Assembly: GCA_018398585.1 (NCBI GenBank)
Contig: JAGTTD010000011.1
Coordinates: forward strand, 18,653,346 to 18,717,345
DNA from: Simmondsia chinensis
Lineage: Eukaryota > Streptophyta > Magnoliopsida > Caryophyllales > Simmondsiaceae
Direction: 5' to 3'
Length of the DNA stretch: 64,000 bases
A program made the translations under genes and the position numbers. Positions within the stretch are counted from its first letter, which is position 1, and the number at the start of each line of letters is the position of its first letter. Positions 47,501-58,400 of this stretch are shown here, piece after piece. The notes under the pieces were generated by a model. That model worked only from the letters and a program-made list of their open reading frames with translations. It searched no databases and was not told the DNA's origin.

Positions 47501-50500
47501 AGTACAATACTCAATCTTGAACTAAATGCAATTTATCTTTTTTGTGTAATTTTTACTAATTGACATGCTTGATATGTTTGCTTCGTCAAGTTTTAAACAA
47601 ACTACGAATTTGGCCTGATTAGATATTGATGGATGCAGTTACCACCACTAATCATTGTAATGGATTATTGAGAAAAATCCCGTAGGAGAAAGAGAGTTCT
47701 ACATAGTGCGCACAAAAAATATTGTTAACATAACTCAGTAATTCAAAAATAGCATTTTTTAGACAATAATAAATTAAGGGAATGATTGTAACAAGCAAGT
47801 CAAGCAGTCCATCAAGCAACAACACCCTTTTGGTCCCTTTTTTCGCTGTATAGCATTTAGGCTCTATTTGTTTGGGGGAAAACTATATTCTAGAAAGTTG
47901 TTTTCCCCTTTTCTGTTTTTTGGCGCAAGTTTGTTGACGAAAAAGGTTTTCCCAAAAGAAGACCTTTTCCCTCGAATGGGGAAAAATGACTTTCCTTTTA
48001 AAAGAGGGGAAGTCATAATTACGAGTGATTCAAAAACATAATTACAACAATATATGAGTATTCTCATTAAAATTTTTGCTAAAAAATTCTAACATGGCAT
48101 ATGATTTAGGCCATATTTAGGTAGTTTACATCAATATACGATTAACTTTTTATCATAATTTGTTAAAAATATTAACATGACTTGTAAATATTATCGTAAT
48201 TATGTAGTACATTAGCACTTTTATATTTGATCAGATTCTTACAAAAATTCATCAAATTTTGATGTACGGTACCTGAGTGATAAAATATTCAACTTCAGGA
48301 TACGTCATTATATGCATTCAAATGTCAAGACATGTAATAAATGCTCAAACCTTAGGGTATCTTCGTAATGATTCCACAAGCACACAAAATCTAGATAATT
48401 TTGTATATATCGTATTGCAACTTTTGTTGTCCTATGATTGGGTATAGGCTGATTGTTAGAAGATTATTTCTTTAAAATAAACAAGTAATATCAAAATGTG
48501 AAAACATGTTTTCCATTGAAACAAACAACGGAAAACTACAATGGGAATAGCATTTTCCATAGAAAACCTTTTCCAAATGAAAACGTTTTCCGGGGGAAGA
48601 GTACTTCCCTTGTAACAAACGGAGCCTTAATTTCAATAGTCAAATGCTTTCTTAATTATAAGCGGTAGTAACAATGACAACAATCCGAACTTTTTGCCTA
48701 CTAATGAGACGCGCTTGGCTATGCTTAACCAATTGAAATGTAAGCATGTTACATATTCTGAAACAGCCTAATACAACCCAAAATATTACTTGATGCAGCG
48801 CGTAAGTGGAAATTTAGGGGGAACAGGAAGGTTCAACGGCCTTCCCTTTTATTAATCTTGTAATAAAAAGGAAGACGAAAAATAGAACTCAATTCTCACA
48901 ACCCGAGAAAAGGGGCTCAAAAGTAGGAATAAAATTTTGAAATAAAAACTCACCAAAAAACCCTAGGCTCCTCTTGTACATATAGAGGAGCTAACCTAGT
49001 GGGAATCAAATTCTAAAAAGATAAATACAAAATTTAGATCTGAAATTTAAACTAAACTAATCCTACTCTAACTTGGACTTGTTCTCCTCGGCGTCTCTGT
49101 CCTTTGCATCCGCCAAGACCATGGCTTCAAGCATGGTGCCAAGTCCCTCAACCCGTGCGTCAACTCCGGGCTACATCATCCTCCCCGGGTTGGAGAGAAT
49201 TCGCCCTCGAATTCGCCTGAGTATCAGCATGATCATTCTCGCCAAAGTAGGGAACAAGGCGCTTGATATTGAAGACGTCAAAAGTCCTCATGCCGGGTAG
49301 ACGATGAAGACAATATGCGTTATCATTTACCTTCTCCAGTATCGCCAATGGTCCTATCTTTTGAGCCGTCAATTTGTTGTAGTCCCACGCCGAGAAGTGT
49401 TATCGTGTCAGAATTACCTAAACCTTCTCGCCAACCTGGAATTGAACTACTCGGCACTTTTTGTCACTTGCCATCTTGTACTTCGGTGGCCTCTAGTAAC
49501 TAGGCCCTGGTTTGCTCATGGATATCCTTGAGCGAAGAGATTAAGTCTTCCACCTTCCCATGCGAGTGTGCCAAGTCCAGGGCAGGTGTCGAGTCCATCG
49601 GGGAACGGGGAACAAAGGCATAAACTATCGTGAATGGCGCGAACCTTGTGCTTCTATTAACGAAGCTGTTATAGGAGAACTCCACTTGATGCAGCTTCAT
49701 CTCCCATCCCCTAGCGTTATCAGCAACAAGACACTGGAGAAGGTTACCTAAAGACCTATTAGCGACCTCGGTTTGTCCATCCGTTTGAGGATGGTAGACT
49801 GTGCTAAAGGCGAGAGACATATTCGCCATCTTCCACAAACCTGACGTCTCGATTAGAAACAATGCTAAATGGAAGTCCATGCAACTTGTAGACTTCCCTA
49901 AAGTACAGTCCCGCCACATGTATGGCGTCAGCAGCTCTCTTGCATCCAATGAAGTGCGCCATCTTAGAGAAATGGCCCACAACAACGAAGATGGAGTCCG
50001 CCAGTCGTTCTCGGTAAGCCCAGAACAAAACCCATGCTGACTTATGTCCACGGCTGACTTGGAATTGGTAACAGCATGTATAAACCGGCGTTGGTCATTC
50101 CTTCCTTTGAAACCTGACAAACACGACATCGTTTAACATACTTCTCCACCTCCTTGCGTATGGTAGGCCAAAAGTACTTGGCGGCAACAAGCTGCAACGT
50201 CTTGTCTCTTCATATATGCCCATTATTGTGCTTCTCCTCAATGATCTTAGGTCACCAGCTTGAGTTCGGGATGCAAAGCTAGTTCCCTTTCAACAGAAAG
50301 TCGTCATGAATAGAGCAGCCGGGAACACCCCTTGATTGTGCTTCCTGCCATGTCTCGCCAAAAGAAGGGTCATCCTGGTATTGACTCGCCAACTGTGCAA
50401 ACCCCGTGACCTCCGTCTTGCTCTCCGTCATGATAAGGTTCCGCCCGCTTAGCGCATCCGCCACCTTATTCATTACACCTGACTTGTGCTTTATCACAAA

Positions 50501-52420
50501 GTAGAAGAGTTGATTGAACCCCGCCCACTTGGCATGCCGGTCTGAAAGCTTCTCATGACTGTTGATGTATTTCAAGGCGAAGTTATCCGTGTATAGCACG
50601 AACTCTCTATTAGCAAGATAAGACTTCTAATGCCTCAAAGCCTGAACCACCGCGTAGAACTCAACATCGTATATGGAATAGTTATGTTTGCTCTCATCAA
50701 GCTTCTCACTGAAGTAAGCAATGGGTCTCTTTACTTGGCTAAGCACAACGCCAATTCCCACCTTGGAAGCGTCCGTGTGTAGCTCAAACGTCTTTTGAAA
50801 GTCCGGTAATGCTAACACTGGCGCTGTAGTGAGTCTTTTCTTGATCTTCTCAAAGGCGGTAGCAGCCTCTGGTGTCCACATGAAAGAACCCTGCTTCATG
50901 CAATCTGCTATTGGCGCCATCACCTGAAGTGAGGCACAAACCTTCTGTAGAAAGACGCCAACCCATGGAAACTCCAAACTTCCCCAATCGTCCTCGGTTG
51001 AGGCCGATCACGGACAGCCGCTATCTTCCCCTCATCAGCTAAGATTCCATCCTTGGACACCATGAAGCCAAGGAATGTCACTTGATCTTTCACAAACTCG
51101 CACTTCTTCAAAGTGGCGAACAGATGTTGTTCCCTCAAGGTATTCAACACTTCCTTGAGGTGCTTTATGTGCTCAACTCAATCCTGGCTATAGATTAAAA
51201 TATCATCAAAGTAGACGACAACAAACCTCCCAATGAACAGCCGAAGGACTTCATTCATGAGCCCCATGAAGGTACTTGGAGCGTTGGACAATCCGAATGG
51301 CATGACCAACCACTCGTAAAGCCCTTCTCTTGTCCTGAAGGCGGTCTTCCACTCATCTCCAAGCGACATCCGAATCTGATGGTACCCACTCTTGAGATCC
51401 AGCTTCGTGAATACCGTAGAGTTCTGAAGTTGGTCAAGTAAGTCATCCAATCTCGGTATTGGGAATCGGTATCTTACCGTATCGCCCGACTGTCAACACA
51501 CATTCACCAACTCCCATCCTTTTTAGGCGTTAGCAGAGCAGGCACGGCACAGGGACTTAGACTCTCCCGGATAAAACCCTTGGCGAGCAGATCCTCTACC
51601 TGCCATCTTAGCTCTTCGTGCTCTGAAGGACTTATTCGATAGTGGGGCTTATTCGGTAATGAGGCTCCCGGCACTAGATCGATACGGTGTTGGATGTCTC
51701 TTAATGGCGGTAATGTCTCCAGTAGCTCTTCTAGGAATACGTCAATGTATTCTTTTAGTAAGGTAGCAACTTCACTCGGTACTCCCCCCTGACTAAGCTT
51801 GCACTCCTTCCCAATCAGCACAAACACGACCTTAGCATCACCAATCAACTTGGTGAACAAGGGCTCGTCCTTATATGTTTGAATGTTGGGCTTCTATAGC
51901 CCGTGGCGCCTCCTCCTTCTTGGGTAGCAAGACGGTCTTGGTCCCCTCGAAGTTAAAGGTATAAGAATTCTTCCTTCCAACATGAACGGCACTCCTATCA
52001 AACTTCCATGGGCGCCCCAATAGCAAATGACAAGCGTCCATGGTGACGACGTCACACCACACCCCATCTCTGTACCTTGCCCCAATTGAAAAATTAACTA
52101 AGCAACGTTTGGAAACGGTCACCTGATTTCCCTTTTTGAGCCAAGACAACTTGTAGGGGCTAGGATGAGCTTCCGTCTTCAACCCCAGCTTGGCAACGGC
52201 TTCTTCAGATATGACATTCTCACGGCTACCTAAGTCAATGACCATGCGGCACACCCTTGTTACGATTCAAGATCAATCTTGAATCATAACATAAGATTGA
52301 AGTAGAAATTGAGATGAGAAGTAGAAGAATGGGATGAGAAATAGAGAGAATTAGGGTTGAGAGATAGAAGAACAAGATATTATCATTCGTCGATAATCCT
52401 TTACAACAATGAACCCCCGC

Positions 52421-52453
<33 letters not shown>

Positions 52454-55400
52454 TTATACAATCAAGCTCAAGTAAGAATCACAAGAAAATATCTAGCTAT
52501 GCAATGCTCCTAGATAACGACTAACCGACATATCCCCCTAACACTTCACCTAGACATGACTTAAACTAACACTTAAGCAACCTACTTGACATCAATTACC
52601 AATTACGGTTGATTATACTAAAAGGAGTACTAATTGACTAATCTAATGACTTAAACTACTCTATTACAACCTCCACTTATTAGTATATAATTCCATATGC
52701 TCTATCTTCTAGAATCATGACAATACTGCCTCCTGAAGAGATTCTTGTCCTCAAGAATCTTGTTAGAGAGCATTGTGACTCAAAGGACTCTTATTGATGC
52801 TGAAAGATTCTGAAATGCAGCTGGAAGAGAGCTAATTGTTGCAATCTTACTCTTAATCTGAACTCCCAACTTCTGAAATGCAGCTGGAAGAGAGCTAATT
52901 GTTGCAATCTTGCTCTTAATCTTGCTATCAAGTAAATTGCTACCTTCCAACTTGCTTTAGCATATGAACTTTACTCATGTAGCTTCTATGCATCTGCACC
53001 GTGCTCATGGCTACAGCAATATGAGTAAATAGCTTGTAAATATACTCCCATTTACAAGGTTCCACTATGAAGTCCTAGCGTTCTTGATAAAAACATGAAG
53101 TTTCTTGGCTTCTAAGCCTGGCTTAACCGCTCCTTGGTGCAACTTGTGGTGCTTGGCAGCTTTGAACACAGCAAGAACGGGTAGAGAATGGCTTAACTGG
53201 TCAAATATTTCAGCTGAATGTGACACTCCTACCATCCGCTTCCCTTTCCTTTCATAACCGGTTCCATGACTGAATGGTTGCATCAAACGAAGACTAGCTA
53301 CATTAACTTGATCTTCTACTTCCTGTTTGAACATCAACCACAAAATTTCAGGAGGTCTCACACTTGGTTGTACCTTTGGAGACAACTCTTTATCCCTTGC
53401 TTACACAATCTTGACTGGAACATCCAACTTTTGTTGATATCCCACTATTTTGCTATCATTCATCCTCAACAACCTATTGAACTACTTTTTTGTGCTTTTC
53501 TTTGGATGTGCTGCAGCAACATTGCCTTGCAAACCCATTTGCAAATGAGCGTTTACTTGCATTGGAGAGGTAACAGATTGAATATGTTTTGAATTTATTG
53601 ACACCACAGCAGTAACAGCCCTTTCCTTTGCTGAATTTGAGTGTACTGTAGAGAGAATACCCTGATTTGCTGCTGAACTTGATCCCTTACAGCTGGAAAT
53701 TTCCCTTTTTTTGCTATCTTGATAGTTCTTTTGATCCAAGGGAATGCCCCAAATCTTTTAATAGACATCATCAACACCGTGGGCTGCTTTAATCTCATGT
53801 TCTTGGGCATGTCAAGCTTGTCAAGAAGCACTTTATTTGAATTGAGAAGTAGAAAATCTGGAGGTCTTCCATGATAGACCAAGATTGGCTTTTCTATTGC
53901 ATCTAATCTCTTGCATGAATAGCATTTCTTGTGATTTAAGTGAATGACCAAACTAATCTCACAACCTTGCTGCAATGTGAAACTCAAATCGCAACTTCTT
54001 GATGATAAGAACTTCAATGTATACTTGTAACTTCTTTGCTGCAATATTCAGTGGCACTAAATCATGTTCAACAGCTTGCCACGGTACCATTTCAACCTGA
54101 GTTGGAGATAAGCGTACTGTGTTGATTAACCCAACAGCTATTGAATCAAACTTGTGGCGATTCTCACTGCCTTGTTTGATGTTAGCTTCCTGCTGCAGTG
54201 AAGTGACTGCTGCAGCCATCAAATAAGCTTCAAAATCGTGTATTTGCAACCTCCTATCCTGCTTCAATCTGAATGCAGCATCTTTAACCTGTTTCAATCT
54301 GGCTCCATCACTTTCATACACCTTTTGCCCAATAACTTGCTTAGATTTCTGCTGTGATTGTTGATCAACTCCCAAAGCAACACTAAGCTCCTCCTTTCCT
54401 AGATCAAGAGGCCTTAGTTGTGCTTGATTGGTTACTTTGTTAACCATATTTGTGCTCAACACTTGTGATTCCAAATCAATCACACTTGATTACAATTTTA
54501 GCTTCTTAACAGAATTCCAATCTTCCTCTAGCATATTAATCTGCTGCAAATCAACCTTCTTAGGCTATAAAATTAATTCTTTGAGCTGATCTTGCTTGAT
54601 GTTAACATTACATGACAGTACAACTGGAGTAAACTCAGCATTCCTTGTTTGAACAATCTTGTTTAGAATTATCTGATCTTGTGTTTCCAAGGTTTGCTGC
54701 TGCACCAATTCCACTTGAATATCAAATTGTGTTACTGCAATTTCAACCTGATTCGCTGTGGCCACATTCAAAGCAACATTCAATCTTGTATCTTCATGTA
54801 CTGGATTAGAAACGCTGCTCTGAAATCCATGGTCTTGCGTTTCCATAGTTTCAGACGGTGTATTTTGTCTGCTACTACGCTCCTGCATAATAGGCTGCTG
54901 CGTTACTTGCATCGTGATCATCAACTCTTGAAAAGATTGGAATATGTTCAGAAAATGTTGCTCGAAAATTTCTTGATTCCTCTGAATCATATTAGCATTT
55001 ATCTCTTTAATCTTCTGAAGCGATTCTGAACAGCATTTAAATCCATTTCTAACTCAATTCTATGCAAGTACTTTAGCTCAATTTGATGCTAGATCCTAGC
55101 ATAGGCCTTGTTTGAATGTAAATCTAGCTAGATCGATAGCAACTTCAGCTAAAATGCAGTACGCAAGTTGATCAATGTGAATCCAGCAAGTTAGATCACT
55201 TTTTAGCGACTTTGAGATGCAAATTCTAGCTAACGTTCACAAGAACAGCAACTCTAATGCAATGTCAGCTGGATCTTCAAGCTTTTGAACTGAAACTTGA
55301 TCAATTTTAATCTGAACTGCCAAACTTAAGTCCAATGCAGCACGGTCTGAACAATTAGCCAATTCTTGATCAAATTCGATCTGTTCAACAGTATCTGATC

Positions 55401-58400
55401 TTAATATTGCGTGTTCAGATGAAGAATTGCAGCTAACTTGAACAAATTCCGCTAGATCAAATCAAGTGTAATGAATACTGATCCAATGCTCCAGTAACAA
55501 TTTGTCAAGCGTTCACTTGCAAGATCTTAAGAATATAGCTCTATCTGATGATAATACAGCAAGTTCAATCAGAAACCTTGATTCAACACAATTCTAAACA
55601 GCACAACTTGATACCTAGATAGCAAGATCTGTAAAAAATTGAACAATTTAGCTCAGTTCTTGATCAACACAACCGTCCAACAGTTTGATATCAATATACT
55701 TGATCTAATGCTTTGCAATCAAATTGATCTTAATTCACTTAATTGGAAGCAATTTCACAAGCTCTGATACCAATTGTTATGATTCAAGATCAATCTTGAA
55801 TCATAACCTAAGATAGAAGTAGAAATTGAGACGAGAAGTAGAAAAGGGGATGAGAAATAGAGCGAATTAGGGTTGAGAGAAAGAAGAACAAGATATTATC
55901 ATTCATCAATAATCCCTTACAATGATCAACCTCCCCTATTTATACAAGCAAGCTCAAGTAAGAATCACAAGAAAATATCTAGCTATGCAATGCTCCTAGA
56001 TAACTACCAACCAACATATCCCCCTAACACTTCACCTAGACATGACTTAAACTAACACTTAAGCAACCTACTTGACATCAGTTACCAATTATGGTTGATT
56101 ATACTAAAAGGAGTACTAATTGGCCAATCTAATGACTTAAACTACTCTATTACAACCTTGATTACAACCTTCACTTATTAGTATTTAATTCCATATGCCC
56201 TATCTTCTAGAATCATGCAACCCTACTGCCAATGGTACATGTGGTATGGAAAATGTTGTTCCTCAGCCAACCGTTCCCTTGCTCATCTCTAGCCGCGAAA
56301 CAAGCTCGCCTAATCACCAACAGATGCCCTTCATCACCTGCTATGGCATCCTCTTCCTAGGCCACCAAGTCTCCTTGGGTTTCATTCTCAACGACCCCGC
56401 CATCTTCATCATGGAGTTCCTCAATGTAAAGGCCCTTGCCAACCTTGTCAGCCTTTCAGCACTCAGCAACTCGGTGCCCTATTTTTCCACATTTGAAGCA
56501 ATGAGTCCTTATTGTCCCCACTAAGTCTTGTGCGTTAGGCTTACCAACATTGGTGATTGAAGGCCTACTCTATATGGTTTGCGTTGGCAGTATCCTTGTG
56601 TTGTTTTTGCCGCCAACCTGCACTCCCCAAGTGCCGCCAGCTTGGAGACGCCTTTGCTGACGTTCCACGTTTACTGCTCTTTGATTCACCTCAGAAATGG
56701 TGAAGATGTCAAACATATTCAACACCTCTTGTATTGACCCCTCAACCCGCTTATGTATCGATTCGTCAACTTCTCTCTGCTCTCTGCGAAGTCATTCGTA
56801 GCGATCAATGAATAATACTCTGCCGTGTATTCCTCCACAGACTTAGAGCCCTGTCGCAACCCTTGTAGGCATTGATACATCATCCTGGCGTGATTGTGAG
56901 GCAAGAAGGTGCCTCTCATGTGCTTCTTCATCTTCTCCCAAGACTCTATCTTGGCTTTTCCTTGGCGTATCCGAATTTGCTTCAGCTGTGTCCACCAAGC
57001 ACCTGCTCTACCCCATAATCGAGCAGCAACAAGCGGCGCCTGCTTCATCTCTGGTACCACCTTGAACTCCATAATTTCCTTGACGGCTACAAGCCAATCT
57101 AAAAACTCCTCAAGGCGTCCTCCACCATTAAACTCTGGAATTTCAATCCGGAGTCCAAATTCCCACCTCCGATCTTCGTAATTGTTGGTGTCACCGGTAA
57201 AAGGCCGAGCTCTCCTCTACCTTCGGTCCAGTAGCTCAGCATCCAGGAATGGATTCTGAAAGCTCTCGTCCATGTCTTTGTCAGCATCCGGTGTTAATGG
57301 GCACTGGGGCAAGGTTCCCGATTGGAGATCGGGATTTGCCCCTAGTTGAATCAAGCAACGCTCGATTCGCCGGAATTTCTCCTCCAACTCCTCAAACTTC
57401 TTCACGGTTTGCCTTTGGAAGTCTCACTCATAAACGTCCTCAACGACTACGTTCCTTTGTCATCGATGGGCCATCTCAGCAATTGTTCTAAGCTTTGATA
57501 CCAACTGACGCAGCACGTAAGTGGAAATTTAGGGGAAACGGGAAGGTTCAACGGCCTCTCCTTTAATTTTATTAATCTCGTAACAAAAAGGAAAGAGGAA
57601 AATTAGAACTCGATTCTCACAACCCAAGAAAAGAGGCTCAAAAATATGAATAAAATCTGGGAAAAAAAAAACCTAACCAAAAAATCCGAGGCTCCTCTTG
57701 TATAATAGAGGAGCAAACCTAGTTGGAATCAAATTCCAAAAAGATGAATACAAAATTTAAATCTGACATTTAAACTAAACTAATCCTACTCCAACTTGGA
57801 CTTGTTCTCCTCCGCATCCGCCAAGACCATGGCGCCAAGTCCCCAAACACGTGTGTCAACTCTGGGCTGCATCATTACTACTACAATAAGATTGGTGACC
57901 TGAAACTCAATTTCCTAACTTAGTGTAAAACTGGCCTACAAAAAATCCACACTATTTACAAATTTAAGGAAAAGGGTGTACTTGAAAGTGAATGTACCTA
58001 AATCTAGGATTATATTTTGTTCCATGGCAGTCTATTTCTTCAACATATTACGACTCTTTGAACACATCAGGGCCGGGCCTATCATGACCTCAAACAACTA
58101 AAATAGTTGCTTAGGATCCAAATTTGTTAAGGCTCACTATGAAGATCAGTTATATTATGAGTTTGCTTTTATTATATATCAACATTCATATACGGAGAAA
58201 TAACAACGTAGGTATCTTACAGTATAAAGTACATGTACATATATAACATTAAACACTCATACAACAACAACAACAACAACAAATCCAATGCCTCAAGGGC
58301 TCCCACATATGCAGGGTCTCATAAAGGACTCATACATAAACCAAAACAATAATATAAAGTACATTATTTGAAGTACGCTCAATTTGGCCTGAACACCACG

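Larger units (their letters stand above)
52258..56219 (-). mobile_element. Non-autonomous gypsy-like element nested in the intron-1 gypsy
   Basis: LTRs 52258-52722 and 55775-56219 with a perfect TSD ACCCT (52253-52257 and 56220-56224). On the minus strand the primer site beside 55775 reads TTGGTATCAGAGC, and the opposite end carries GAGGACAAGAATC and an AGGAGGCAG purine tract as in gypsy elements. The 3.05-kb interior has no recognisable gag or pol, but holds open minus-strand stretches of an unknown Gln/Val-rich protein. Confidence 0.9.
48791..57874 (-). mobile_element. Gypsy element of intron 1 (TGATGCAGC family, most complete copy)
   Basis: LTRs 48791-49178 and 57506-57874 with a perfect TSD TTACT (48786-48790 and 57875-57879). 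The LTRs begin TGA(T/C)GCAGC and end G(A/G)CTRCATCA-like, giving nearly 9-bp inverted termini. The minus-strand primer site beside 57506 reads TTGGTATCAAAGC. Gag, protease, RT, RNase H, integrase and a C-terminal tail are all recognisable on the minus strand, broken by stops and frameshifts. A second element sits in the protease region. Confidence 0.92.

Noticed and set aside
53065..54990. Independent host gene on the minus strand in intron 1
   Set aside because: The frames lie wholly between the LTRs of a TSD-bounded element and are broken by stops, so they belong to the element.
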